DNA of 64,000 nucleotides from Lunularia cruciata (Eukaryota; Streptophyta; Marchantiopsida; Lunulariales; Lunulariaceae): assembly GCA_948567375.1 (NCBI GenBank), contig OX419758.1, positions 36,213,001 to 36,277,000 of the forward strand. The letters are read 5' to 3'. The notes beneath the pieces were generated by a model. That model was not told the origin of the DNA and ran no database searches. It saw only the letters and a program-made list of their open reading frames with translations. Each line of letters starts with the position of its first letter. The stretch's first letter is position 1. Positions 11,511 to 24,710 of this stretch are shown in pieces. The position numbers and the translations under genes are program-made.

Positions 11511-13600
11511 AAGACACCAGCACTCCTACCTCTCTTACTTTGAGTCTGATATATATAGTATTCCAAAGATTATCTTATTCTAATTTAATCAAACCCAACC
11601 TAATAGAAATGTTATTCTCTACATCTAACATCTTCCTATCTATTTGAGTTCTAAGACTAATTAAGTTCTTAGTTCTATTTAACAAGGCATTCAATTCCTT
11701 GTCCTTCATGTTCTTACTCCTCATCTCTTGCACAAACAATCATAACTCATGTAACCTCAATTCTTCCATTCTTACTTTGGCTTCAATGGTTGACCTCGCC
11801 TTCATCTCTACAATTGCTTCTTCAAGTGATTCCGCTGACTGCTTCTTTTGTCTCTCCTCCTCCATCATAGCTCTTCTTACTTTCAATTCCTCTTCATACT
11901 CCATTGTGTGATCTTCCAACTCCTTCACATTGATCAATCTTCACCTCCAATGTCTTCACAAGATCTCTCAACCTCCTTTCTTCTTGATGACACTTGGTTA
12001 ATTCCCATTGCCAGGCTGCTGTCTTCTCTTCTACTTTCTATTGGAATGCATTGAGCTCCTCCTCCTTAGCTTTGACCAACTCCCTTATATTATCTTGCTC
12101 TAACTTTACTTTGGCTTGTAACCTTTCTACCCAAAGTCTTTCTTGCGTGACTTCCTTCACTTTTACTACTTTTACTTTTACTTCCTTGCTTTTCAAACTT
12201 CTCTTGCAGATTTTCATTTATCTTCTTATGCAATGCTACATCTACTTGCAATACTTCTCTTTCTTCCTCTACACTAGTCATACTTTCTTTTAACTTCAGA
12301 TTCTCAAATTCTAATCTCTTCAACACCTGCAATACATTCTGCACATTGAGATGTATGCTTTGCATCTCCTTCTTCTTCTTCTCCATCTATAGCAATAGTG
12401 GACATACAACATCTCAAAGGTACTCTACTCCTTCACATCCTTCTTCCTCTTCTACCTTTTCTTCAAGAATTTCATCAATCTTGCTCTTCCCTTCTGAATC
12501 CAAGTCAAGATCTTCATATTGTCAATGATACATCATCCTCTAAACTTTCATCATCATCCAAATTGATGATACGATGTGCCGCCTTTGATCTTTCTCCTTC
12601 TTTTTTTTCTTGCTTGGCTTGGCCACCAATCCTTCTTCTCCTTTGATCACTAACTCCGCCACAATCCTTTCTCTTACCTCCTGTTGCTCAATTTCTTCTT
12701 TCAAGGAAATCACCTTCTCTTGATTTTTCTGCACCTTGGCTTCACCCTAACCCTCCTTGCTGAAAAAGAGCTCCACTATAAAGATCTTGATAGTTTGTAA
12801 ACCAATTGTATACCACCATTATTCTCCACTTGGTATGGTATACTCTACTTCTTCTTCCTCCGACCCCTTCGACACAGACTCTGCTTCTCCTTCCTATTTG
12901 ACCTCCTCTTTTGGTACAATATTCTAGATTTGCTTTCCTTCCCTCTGCCCAATCCTTCATAACTTACGGGGCTGCACTGGCAAGCTTTCCACCTCAAGTT
13001 GACTTCTTTTTTTCTTTCTTGGCAGGCGTACAAACACCTTTGTATTCTGTCCTGTTCTTGCAGAGTGGTTGTCATTACTTCTCAACTCTATATTGTTGCT
13101 CCTTGTAATTGGCTTCTTGATGCAGATCGGGATGGAAGTGAGATACAACCTTCTTCTTCTCATTGTTACTCAAAAAATTCAACCCAAGGTAAAAATGCAC
13201 TGCAAAAGGAATGAAATAATGTGGTGGTGTCAAACTCCTCCAATTTAGCAACATTTGTCGTATTTACTAATAGAAATACTTTGCCCAATTGATCAGCTCT
13301 ACTGCAAACATTTTATGGAAGAAGACCGCCTACTGCTTTGTAACGTAGGTGGTGCGCTTGGATTTACTAAATGGCATCATTGCACTAAAATACTTCTCCT
13401 CATTGGGTCCCAATGGGTCCTCACCTTGTACCCATTCTTTGTACGCTTTGAGGTGAAAAAAAATATTTCTTGGGTTTCTTCTGCAACTTCTCCTTTCCCC
13501 ATGAATGTAGCCCCATGCTCTTCTGTGCTCTCTCTGCCTAACACCAATCTCTAATCCAACTCTGTCCATCAAGCCGGATTTCCTCTCTTCTATACCGTTT
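11511..13600 (-). mobile_element. Family X fragment, copy X5
   Basis: Minus-strand X fragment lacking both termini. It starts on the left inside the C-terminal coding region (no R/U5-like end) and stops on the right at about 13600 within the N-terminal region. Coding remnants on the minus strand include 11740-11937 and 12090-12386 (coiled coil), 12540-12734 (glutamate-rich linker) and 12957-13163 (basic patch PRKKKRSQLEVES). It is closest in type to X2. Confidence 0.7.
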
Positions 13601-14962
13601 GATGCCAAGCTTGATCCTTCTCTACTGAGCGCTTCTTCAAACTCTCCAACTCTCTCCACAATTGCCTTCAATTGTATGACTTCTACCCAAGCATCAACAA
13701 CTTCTTGCTTCAATAAATCAATCAATGCCTTCTACTCTTTTAGTTCATCACCACACTTCACAAAGTTGTCCTGGAAAGTATCCAAGCTTTTCTTCCAAAG
13801 AACTACTTTAGCCCAAAGTTTGATGGCTTCCTTCTCTCCTTGTGTAAGCTAACTCCTTAGTTTTGAGGTCTATTCACTCTAGTACCTTACCACTTCCAAC
13901 TCATCCTTCACTTTTGGATGATTCTTCTTCAACTTTGCTTTCTTTTGCTATAGATGCACCAACAATGGACAAACAATTTTGATAGATATTCAACTTCAAT
14001 GTATCTTCCTTCATCATCTTTGATGGCTCTGTCTTTGGTAGGCACTTCTTTAGCTGATGCCTTACTCCAAAGAAACAATCTTTGTATTTTCAATGTCTCT
14101 CGTTCCAAGCTCTCCTCTTTGTTTTGGCTTTGCTTGGTCCTACAACTACAGCTTGCTTTCGTGCTTCTCTTCAATTTGGCTACTCTTGGAAATACCAAGG
14201 CAACCTCTCTCACTTGTTCATCTTCCAACTCGACTTCCAAGAACTCTAGACACGGCTTGTCTCCTCTCTCTATGCAATCAATCTCCTCATGAAACTCCGC
14301 TCTTCTTCTCTAACAATCATTTCTCTTGATTGTTGAACTTTACACTCATCCTTGCCACTACATCTAATTGGCAAATTGCAGGATTCCTCATCACACTTTG
14401 CTTATTTCCCATTGGAGCCATCACATGCTTCCTCACTCTCTATTTATGAAAGATCAAACCCAAAACACTAACCCACTCCTCTTGTGTGCTTGCAAATTGT
14501 ATTCCTTAAGAATGACTCTAAATAGGAACAAGATATCATCAAGATATTGAAGTGCTTCCTCATCAAAATCTTAATTTTATAGTCCTTTGCTGATTTTTTG
14601 TTCTTCAATTGATTTCCCATTTACTCAGCAATTCTACAAGTTTGTTTCCTATCTCTCAAGGTCATCTTGATCCCGAGGTTGGCACTTTCTTCCCACATAC
14701 TTTCTTGATTGGCTGGACCCAAGGAAAAGTTATTATAGGTTCTTTGGATCAGGTTGTGCACAATACAAAGTCTTCTATCTGCGGCTTCCTTCTTTCATTT
14801 GCTTGACCCAAGTCCTTTTGACTCTAATCCAAGGTTGACTTTGGGTCTATGCAAAACACACAATTCTTCTTATTTCTTCACTATTTAGCCTTTCCTTTGG
14901 CTTTTAACAATGCACTTCTTCTTCAAAACTTGTTAAAAATAAGAAAATATGGGTACCATACA
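13601..14962 (-). mobile_element. Family X fragment, copy X6, fused to X5
   Basis: Minus-strand X fragment with its start (GGGTACCATACA on the plus strand) at about 14962, inserted in the 3' terminal region of X7. On the minus strand it runs from the start region through a shortened N-terminal region and a coiled coil (13929-14240) and then joins X5 at about 13600. At that point coiled-coil sequence (LKQEVVDAWVEVIQLK) passes directly into N-terminal sequence of the next copy. The block X5-X6 is therefore a chimera made by recombination or deletion between two copies. Confidence 0.65.
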
Positions 14963-15001
14963 ACCCACTCTTCATATCTATTGATTCAAATCTCAAACCA
15001 A

Positions 15002-17510
15002 TTATGAATCTGATCCTATGTTTACCTCTTCTTCTTCTACTACACCCAACGTAACTTCCTTTGTATGGTGTGCTTTGGCTCTATCAACTTCTATATCTTT
15101 GTCTATTTCTATCACATCCTCCATCTGCATTGTAATTGAAGTCATGGGCACTCTATCTACCTTCTTATCATCCAATCCACTTACTCCTAATCGTTCAAGT
15201 AACTCACTTAAAGACACTTTCACTCCTACTTCCCTTACTTTGCATTGTGTTTCTACCTTCATGCTACTCTAAATCTGCTCTAACTCAGATCTAACCAAAT
15301 ATAGTCTAAGACAAACATTGTCTCCTATCTCTTTCATCTTCCTATCTTCCTATCTTTCCAAGCAAATCAATAGATTGTTCATGTCTACATCCTTTGCTTT
15401 CTTTTTCCTTGTCTTCTACACTAAATATTTCAACTTGTGCAATCTGGCTTTCTTTGATTGAACCTTGGCCATGGTATTGAGCATCAACTTTACTCTCACA
15501 ACAACTTCATCTATTGACTCCAATTGATCCCCCTTCTCTCTTCCTCTCTCCATCTGCAACTCCTCTCAATACATTCACATCTTGTCTTCAAATTTGGCTT
15601 TCAATTCTTCCTTCTCTATGACTCTAAACTTCTACGCTTCTAATCAAAGCACATAGCTTATCTTTTGCTTGATATCTCTCTGATAACTCACACTACCATG
15701 CTTTATCTTTCTCTGCAACCTTTGACTTCAAGCTCTCCAACTCATGCTCCATTATTGCTATGATGGCTTTCAAATGCTCAACTTGAGCATCATTGAAGTC
15801 TCCCTTCAATTTCTCAACCAATGCACTCTGCTTCCTTGTGTCTTCAACTTGCCTTTCTATCTCACATTCCCGCTTCACAAATTCTTCCCACAAGTTATCA
15901 AAAATCTTCCTCCAAAATAACTCATCAACCCAATGTTCTTTGGCTTCCTCCTCTCCTTGGGTTAACCTCTTATTTCACTTTGAGACTTTTTCCCTCCAAT
16001 ACTTCACTACTTGCAATTCATCTTGTACTTCAAGATGCTCTTTCTTCAACTCTTCCTTCTTCTACTTTAGTTGTAACAACAATAGACATACAATCTTTGA
16101 CAAGCACTGCACTCCATCAAGTCTCCTACTCCTTCTTGGTCCTTGTACATTGCTTCCATTGGCGCTTCTTCAATAGGAGCCTTACACTAAAGTCTTGATC
16201 TTCTTACCTTCAAAGTCATCTCTTACAAGCTCTCTTTCTCTTCATCGGCTTTACTCACTTTGCTCGGACCTACAACTTTAGTCTGTAGACTTCTCTTTGA
16301 TCTTATTCCTCTCTAGATCACCAACTTTGGCTCTTCCTTTGGGTTCTCTTCTATTTTGATTGTTGATGATTTTAGACAAGGAATGTCTTCTACTTCCATA
16401 CAATCAATTGCCACATAGAACTTCCAATCTTCCTCCTCAGCTCTTTTTTCCATTGGCTGCTTAACTTCAAGATTGTTATCACTCCCATTGCTTGACTCTT
16501 CACTTTGCAGCCTAAGTTTTACTTCTTCTTCCCCTTTTGTATCTTCTGACTTATGCTCAACTTCTTTTGTTGATTCTCCTCCCAACAATAGATCCCAAAC
16601 TGTACTTCATTCCTTGGGTTACCTTTCCTCACTTTCCTTGGCTGGACTAATGATGACATCTCTTTGGGTCAACTCTGCTTCTTTGTCTTTAGAGTAGTCA
16701 CCATCATCTTCTTATGATGTCCTATCATGGCATAGTACTCATCACTATGTTGGATTTGTTAGATGTATTGTTGCTCTTCATCATCCACTTCTCGTTGCAA
16801 ATTGAGATGGAAGTGAGACACCATCTTTTGTCTCTCCTCTTCATCAAATTCAAACCAAAGTAAAAATATGTTGCAAATGGTACTAGATAAAGTGGAGGTG
16901 ACTGATCTCTCCAATTCCATACCATTTTCTTTGTCCACTAGTGAAAACACTTTGCCCAATTCACGCATTCTCCTACAAAACATTTGGTGGAAGAACACAA
17001 CCTAGTGCTTCATTACATAAGTGGTTTGCTCCGGCTTGAAGATTGCCATCATTGCCATGACAATACTTTGGGCAAAGATAGGTATCCACTTTGTATCCAT
17101 TCTTCATACATGATGCACTAAAGGATTTTTGTACTTCTACGGTCTCTTCTACAGACTCTCCCTTCCCATAGAATGTGGCCACAATCTCCTCACTAGCCTC
17201 TTTCCCCAAGACTAGTCTCCAATCTGACTTTGTCTATCAAGCCAAATTGCCTCTCTCCCTACTTCCTCTAGACCATCTTTACAATCACTTGTTGCAATCT
17301 GACAATGCTCCAACCTGTCGGGCAGTCCCATGCCCTCCGGCCCCTTTTTTTTGAGTTTGGTTTTTGCCAAGAGCCCTGGAAAGCTCAAGTTCTAATTCCA
17401 TGCTAGAAATGTGATCCAAATTTTGGTCAAGACTTTGATCCTTGCAATAACATCTTACCTCCAATCAGAGGATTTCTCACTATGAGTGAGGGATTCTTCT
17501 TCCCACCCCT
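15002..17510 (-). pseudogene. X-protein gene, decayed (X7)
   Basis: Fragments in order on the minus strand: N-terminal domain (17209-16725, including MGKEASEEIVATFYGKGE and ELGKVFSLVDKENGMELE in shifted frames), acidic linker (16588-16313), coiled coil (15893-15693, with HELESLKSKVAEKDKAW) and C-terminus (15262-15002, ending EEEEVNIGSDS and a stop). There are many frameshifts and stops. The AEKDKAW motif places it near subtype II. Confidence 0.6.
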
Positions 17511-17799
17511 GATTGGCATTGTGAGATCTCTAACTCTCAGTTTAAAAAAAAAGATCCCTTCCCTTGGATGTGAAATCCTCACTCCCTCAGGATTCTTGAA
17601 AATCAAACTCTCAGGTGGCTTTGTAATTCACATTACCTTAGGATGACTACTAAGAGGCACAAGATAGTTGCATGACATTCAAATTTCCTTGACAAAGTCT
17701 TAGTCATATATTGTTGTAATGTGCGGTCATTCCTAAGTCACTCTTCACTAACAATCACACCTTTTGCATGCGTTCTTCTTATCATTATCAATTTTCTCC

Positions 17800-18470
17800 T
17801 ACTCAAGACTCAGCCATTTTCTTGGTCATACATTATTGACTGGTGCTTTTATTAATATTCCAATGGTATGTAGATTGATTAACATCTATGTAGTACAGAA
17901 AATTTATGGTTCCAATGTTACTTTAGGATTAACCTTATTTTATCTTTTAGGTTTTATGTTTGTGCGCTTAATGAGGTCTTCCATCCTTTTGGTTACTATA
18001 TGTTATGATGTGTTTCATGTTAATCTGTGGGTGTTGTCCTTAAACCATTTGCATACTTTTATCCAACTACTCTTGAATTATTACTATGTTGAACTACCAT
18101 AGTGGGTGGGGATTAGACATGTATGAATGGGTGGGAGATACCATAATGGGCGGGGCTCAGACATGTCAGAATTGCTGCTTGTTAAAATGGCCTTGGACTC
18201 TCATAAATTTAGGCCATTTTCCCCAAGACCGGTGCAAATGCTCTAAAGACAGTGGCTACACCTTCTACTGCACATACGCATGCCAACTCTCAACCGTGTC
18301 AGTGTAATCAATTATGTTCTGTACATCTCTGCCAATTACCATTACCACAACACCCAACCATGGTTGGTGTTTTTGGAGGAAAAATTATCTATCTATTCAA
18401 AAAGAGTCTGCTTATCTCAAGTTCTGACTGACTGATGGTTTCATCCACATCCATAATCCAGTTAGTGCGT
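17800..18470 (+). other. Unidentified insert of about 670 bp in X7
   Basis: Sequence with no counterpart in other X copies. It separates the X start region (resuming near 18470 with AGAAACCATAG-like sequence) from the upstream coding side. It contains two imperfect tandem copies of a 44-bp unit starting at 18097 and 18141 (TACCATAGTGGG / TACCATAATGGG). I found no clear terminal inverted repeats, poly-A tail or convincing TSD. The strand is arbitrary and both borders are approximate. Confidence 0.45.
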
Positions 18471-18742
18471 ATGGGAAGAGTTTTGCTAGAACCATAGAAA
18501 GGTTGTTAAATTGTCTTTGCAGCACGTAGATCATCCCAAGGCAAAGTCTTCTTACTTTGGGTTTCACCTCCAATGAGTCTGATCCAAGTCTCCTTCTTCT
18601 GACATAGAGTAGGCTTCTTTGGGTCTGACCCAAAGATTCAGTTCTCCTTGCTACACCATTTGGTTTCAATCTGCCTTCAACTATACACTTCTTCTCATAA
18701 AATATGTAAAACTACAACAAACCAAAAAATATGGGTACCACA

Positions 18743-19325
18743 CACCATGTAAGGGCTTGGGTATTGGAGTAACCCACCATACTAGATTGCTTTGGCACTT
18801 AGTTCAGCAGAGCAATGAACCACATAGAGGAGTCTCTCAACTTCTCAATATTGCCTTGTCCAAATCATTGAGTACAACAAACACACTCATATCATAATCA
18901 ACTTCCCAAAATTGTTCCAAGAAGTTCTCCCACATGTCTGTCTAGTTGGCTGGCTAGAACACTTTTTGGCTTACATGGATAACCAGCTCTTAGCTTTCTT
19001 TCAAAACAGATTTGGGAAAATGCACAACCAATCTATAGAGTCATAATTCTTGTTGGCAAAGGAAATCACTTCAAACTCCTTGATGAACTCATCAAGATCT
19101 TCATCACAATCTGTCTTCTTGTACTTCTGATATGCTTGTTTGGTGATGAGTAAAGAAGTCATGTTGTAAGTCTAATGAGTAGGTTGCGGTGGTGCCACAT
19201 TGGATTGACCTAAAGTACCATTAGTGATTGTGCTTCAGATTCATCCTAGGAGTACCAAACTTAACATTGGGTTGTCATCAACATGTTCTTCTTCTTATGA
19301 GGTTATATTGACTTCAACTTGAGGT
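18743..19325 (-). pseudogene. gag-like remnant (second copy)
   Basis: Minus-strand sequence homologous to the gag-like block at 11250-11510. It has DEDLDEFIKEFEVISFANKN, then a W-containing decayed stretch and a block equivalent to the FLE-F region. It lies between the 3' end of X8 (at about 19326) and the start of X7 (18742), so an internal-type region is again next to X units. No clear primer binding site or polypurine tract is seen on either side. It could be the shrunken interior of an element with X8 and X7 as LTRs, or an unrelated junction. Confidence 0.5.
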
Positions 19326-20279
19326 GGAAGAAGATGATCTCAATTTTGTAGTAATTGATTAGCAATCATTTGTTCCCCTAGAGATATTGGTAAAAAATGG
19401 TCAAACATGAAGTAAAAGTAACAAAAAATTTCTTCTTGATTGCATCTTTATTCTCTTGGGTAGAAACCAAACCTAGAAGGTAATAACAAGCAATAAATGA
19501 TAGTCTTGTCACAAATTAACAACTCCCATAATCACAACTCTTCAATTTCTTTCCAAACCAATCTTTATTGTGATGATTCACTTCTCTCAACGAAGGCTAC
19601 TTCACCATGAAATGACTTTGCCTTGGAATTGTGCTCCACTCATCCATTGAAAGCATAACTTCCTCAATTAAATTTGCTTTGCATCAATCCAACACTATGC
19701 TCACAAATGCAAAATACTACCAACACTACAATTTTTCATAGATTCATCAAGGTATTGCTTTGATTGCACTCCACTCAATATCAAACAAATAGAATGGAAA
19801 TCAAAGCTATAGAATCAAACATCTAGCATACTCCAACTTGCAATTTGAACTTCTCTAAACACTCACAAACACACACTAAGATTGATACTCAAAATTAAGC
19901 TGAAATAATGAGCTTTAAGAGACAACACTTTGCTTCATTTAACTCCAAAAATATGAATATTGAACAACATAACACTCTGTGACAACCCGGCAAATATCAC
20001 TTTTGCAATAATCAGGTAAGTAAGGTCCATTCCCATAGAGATAAAAATAAAAAATGATCAAATACAAAGACAAATGATAACAAGTTGTACTTCCTATTTT
20101 CATCTTTAATCTCTCAAGTAGAAACCATACCCAAAAGAGAGTAACAAGCACTAGATCTTAGTCTTGTCATGAATTAACACTCCTTAATCACAACTCATTC
20201 AAATCTTTCCAAACAAACTTGATTGTGATGGTTCAGATCCTTCTGAAGACGGCTACTTCATTGCAAAGCACCTTCACTT

Positions 20280-20343
20280 CATAATTTTGTTCCATCCCTC
20301 CACTAAAGGCATAATTTTGTTCCATCCCTCCACTAAAGGCACA
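20280..20343 (+). repeat. 32-bp direct tandem duplication
   Basis: The sequence around ATTTTGTTCCATCCCTCC is present twice head to tail in the 3' terminal region of X9. Other X copies have it once, so it is a copy-specific slippage or recombination event. Confidence 0.8.
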
Positions 20344-20803
20344 ACTTCCTCAATCAAAATTGCTTCATATCAACCTTGTGTTGCACTCACAAATGCAGAA
20401 TACTATCAACACTACAATTCCCTATCAGATCTGTCAAGGCATTGCTCCAATTGCAATTCACTTAGGATCAAACATACAAAATGAAGATCAAGGCTACAGA
20501 ATCTAACACCTAGCAAGCACACGGACTTGCACTTTGGAATTCTCCACACACTCACAAATACAAACACAAAATTGATACTCGGAATGAAGCTAAAGTAACA
20601 AGCATTGAACTCAACACTTTGCTTTATCTATCTTCAAAAATTATGAAAACTAAACAACATAAGATTGCAAATGCCTCCTTTAAATAGTAGAGCAATCAAT
20701 AGTTGCTAACAACTATACTGTTCTACAATAACACTACAAACTTATAGATCTGAAATGACAATGCACCTCTTTATATCTGCCTCTTCAAATCTCCAATCTA
20801 TTT

Positions 20804-23240
20804 CTACTTTGATCCAATGTCTACTTCTTCTTCGGCTTCCAAACCCAATGATCCTTTAATCACTTGTCTTTCTTTAGGGCTATCTTATTATACTAATTCC
20901 TTTGCTATCTTTACCACTTCTTCACACTAAACTATGATTGCACTAGTGGGTAACCTATCTAACTCTTTACCTCCCAACCCACTCTTCTCTAATGTCTCAA
21001 ATGTCAAATTTGAAGACACCTGCACTCCTACGCTTGCAACTTCAGAATTCTTCTCCTCCTTCACATTAATCCTAAGTCTCTCTAACTTTGAGTTCACTAA
21101 ATCTAATCTAAGACTTACATTATCTTCTACCTCAATTATCTTCTTATCTACTCATTCCCTCAAACAAATCAACAGAGTATTCATATCTACATCTTTTGCT
21201 CTTGTCTTCTGATTTTCCTACACAAGCAATTTCAATTTGTGCAGTCTTCCTTCCTCCAATCTTCCTTTAGACTTCATGTTCAACATTGCTCATAGTCTTC
21301 CAACAACTTCTCCTACTGACTCTAATGGATACTCCCAAGATTGTTGTGCCTTCAATTCTTCTCTATGCATCTTCAACTTGTCTTTGTACTCAACAACAAG
21401 CATCTTCTTCTCCTCCGCATACAAAGCACTCTGCACCTCAACACTTCTTACTAAGCTTCTTAATCTTTCCTCTTCTTGGTGTCGGATTGCCAACTCCCTT
21501 TGCCATGCTTGATCCTTTCCTGCCACACTCTTCTTCATGCTTTCTAACTCCTGATCCATCACAGCCGCCATCACCTTCACATGAATGCTTTTAATGCAAA
21601 CTTCATTGAGCTCCTCTTTCATCTTTGCCGGCAATGTCATCCGCTCTTTCAACTCTTTGGCTTGATTGTGTATCTCTCTTCCACGCTTCTCAAAACTCTC
21701 TTGCAAGCTCTTGAAAATCTTCTTCTTCAAGATTGCATCCACTCAAAGTTCCTCAAGTTCTCCTTCTCTTTGAGTTACAATCTTCTTTAAGTCCTTTATT
21801 TCATCCAACAGATACTTTACCACTTGCAACTCACTCTTCACCTCTATATGATCTTGTTGGATCACCTTTTTCTATGTCTTCAAAAGCTCTAACAATGGAC
21901 TCACAACTCGGGATAAGTACTTCACCCCATCAAAGCCTTCTTCATATTTGGTCTTGTCTTTGTACTTTGCTTCTTTTGCCAAAGCCTTCCCCTACAGTCT
22001 CAATCTTTGTACCTTCAGCAACATTACCTCCAAGCTAACTTCTTTTTTATAGACTGAGCTCAGACCTACAAGTTCAGCTATCACCGGCCTCTTGGCTCTT
22101 TCTCCCTTTTGATCTTCCTTCTTTGATGCTTCTTCCATCTCCTCCATGGGCAACTCTAAGCAAGGGCTATCTCCTTCCTCCATACAATCAATTGCTACAT
22201 GGAATGCCTCATCTTCTTCTACCTTGATTGATTGTTGGACCTCCTCTTTGCCTTCACTCTCACTCCCAGATTCCTCACTCTATAATGTAAGCTCAGCTCC
22301 TTTATAGTCTCCTCCTTTGGACTTTGTCTCTGAAGTCTTGTTCCTCACCGCCTTCTTACCTCACAGATTGAGTCTTCAGGTCTTGCATTGTGACTAGGGT
22401 AATTCTACCTTGTTGGGTTTAGTCTGCTTCTTTGTCTTTGGACCTCTCTCTTCCACCATCTCCCTTTGTCCCATTTTGATGAAGTGGTTGTTGTTGGCTT
22501 GAAATTGTAACTTGTATTGTTGCTCCTCTTCATTCCCTTCTCATCAAAGATTGGGATAGAAATATGACCCCATGCGCTGCCTCTCCTCCATTTTCAGCAG
22601 ATTTAATCCAAAGTAGAAGTGTGCTACAAACAGTGCGAAGTAATGTGGAGGTGAATTGGTTCTCCAATTGATGATTATCTACCTTGTTCTCTGGTGGAAG
22701 CACTTAGCCCAATTCACCTTCACTCCTGCAAACATTTGGTGGAAGAAGACTGCTTACTGCATGTTCACATATGTTGTTCTCTCAAGCTTGAACATGGCCA
22801 TGATTGCTCCCACAATGTTCTGCTTGATTGGGTCTCAATAGGACTCTACTTTGTAGCCATTGTTGGTCCACAAAATGAAGAATGAATTTCTGATTACCAT
22901 GGTCTCCCCTACAGCACCACACTTCCTATAGAAGGTGACCCCAGTTGCCTCTCTTGCTTCCTTCCTTGGTACTAACCTCCAAACTGACTCAATCCATCGG
23001 GCCGAATTTCCTCTCTTCCCCCTAACTTTGGGGCCTTCTTCACAATTACTAGTAGCTATCTCTACCATGACACTTGGAAAACTGAAATTCCAGTTCCATG
23101 CCAAGAATGTAATCCAAAGTCTATTCAAGACTTTGATCCTAGCTATGACATCTAATCACCAAATTGCAAAACTCCTCATTGTGAGTGCATTCTTAGTCTT
23201 CTTTTCCATGATCTGCTCTCTAGTTCTTTGGCACTAGAAG
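20804..23240 (-). pseudogene. X-protein gene, subtype II (X9)
   Basis: X gene remnant. The N-terminal part, 23128-22835, has RLWITFLAWNWNFSFPSVM and NGYKVESY. The coiled coil, 21742-21290 (150 codons), includes GKDQAWQRELAIRHQEEE and is close to X4. The C-terminal stop is at 20804-20806. Stops and frameshifts occur throughout. X9 and X4 share the same coiled-coil subtype although they sit in different nests, which suggests a subfamily that moved more than once. Confidence 0.65.
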
Positions 23241-24710
23241 ACTATCCCTCTCTTGGACACGACACTCAAACCCCTTCTGGACTTTGGAAAATTTCACTCT
23301 CAATCGGCTTCTTGATGCGCATTACTGCATGATGACTACTAAGAGGGACAAGAAATCTACTTGATATATTTGATTTCCTCCTATGCAATTGAAATTTTAT
23401 AGTACCCCAAAGTGCAATCATTCTTTAGTCACTTTCAAAATTGACTCCTACTTTGTGTGCGTGTTGGTTTCCTATCACTATCAAGGTATTCTTCTCTTTC
23501 TTCCACCGTTTCTTGAAGTGTACTTTCTTCCTTGGCCTGACACATAGAGAGGTTGTTACATTGTCTTTGTATTGGCCTTTGCTTCCCCATTTGAAGACAC
23601 ACTTCTTTAAGTTTGTCTCTTTGTAACCCCATTTGAGTACTTCCGGTTCCCGACCCAAGGTCAACTTCTTTGGGTTTACTCCAAAGACACATAAGTCCAT
23701 TCTTTCCTTCATAATTTGGCTTCCTCAATACACTTCTTCTTCAAAACTTTAACAAAACAAAACCAAAAATGTTGGTACCACACACTACAAATGCCTCCTT
23801 TAAATAGGCAAAGCACTTATAGTTACTTGACTATTTAAATTGCTTCAACTACTACATTACCAACCTATAGATCCAAAATGACATTCTATATCTTCATATC
23901 TACCCCTTCAAATCTCAAATTGTTATTAATTTGATCCGATGTCTACCTCTATTTTAGCTTCTAAACCCGATGTAACTACAATCACTTCCTCTACTTTGGA
24001 CTTATCTACAACTTCTTCTTCTATCACTTCTTCAATCTGAATTGAAACAGAAGTCATCAATCTACTAACTATTTTTTCCTTCTCTATTCTAACTACTTTG
24101 GATGATTCATGTATATCACTCTAGTTCACTTGCACTTCTACATCAACTACTTCATATCGGGGTTCTTCCTTTACATAACTACAAATTCTATCCAACTCTG
24201 ATCTCATTAAATCTAATCTAAGACTCAAATTGTCTCCTACTTCTAAATCTTCCTATCTACTCTCTCTTTTGAACAAATCAACAATTTGTTCATGTCAACA
24301 TGCTTTGCCTTTCTCTTGTGAGTTTCCTACACTAACAACTTCACTTTATGCAGTCTTGCTTCTTGTAACTTCACTTTGGCTTCAGTACTTAGCATTGCCT
24401 TCACTCTTCATATGATCTCTTCTACTAACTCCAATGTCTTCACCAAAACTATCTTCTCCTAATTCTGCTCTACTTCCAACTCATTTCAATACATCTTCAA
24501 CTTGTCCTAAAATTCTACTTTTAGTGCTACTTTCTCCACCATGTATTCGATAAGTTGAGTATCTAGACTTTTGATCAATCCTACAAACCTCTCTTCCTCA
24601 CAACTCCTATTTTTCAACTCATGCTGCCAAGCTCAATCCTTCTCCTTTGCAATCTTTCTTGGGCTCTTTATCCCTTGCCCCATTACTATTGCAATTCCGT
24701 TCAAATGTAC

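Larger units (their letters stand above)
14963..18742 (-). mobile_element. Family X unit, copy X7, with foreign insert
   Basis: Minus-strand X copy. Its start (ATGGGTACCACA) is at 18742; its 3' terminal region is broken by X6 at 14963 and the remainder is not found. The X consensus is interrupted between about 17800 and 18470 by unrelated DNA. An odd GC-rich stretch (GTCGGGCAGTCCCATGCCC, near 17318-17336) sits in the N-terminal coding region and is absent from other copies. Confidence 0.7.
19978..23782 (-). mobile_element. Family X unit, copy X9, complete (solo)
   Basis: Complete minus-strand unit of 3805 bp, from TGTGACAACCCGGC at 19978 to TTGGTACCACA at 23782. It is flanked by CACTC (19973-19977) and CACTA (23783-23787), a 5-bp TSD with one mismatch. 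It is inserted into the 3' non-coding region of X8, just beside that copy's TATA-like region. Confidence 0.88.
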
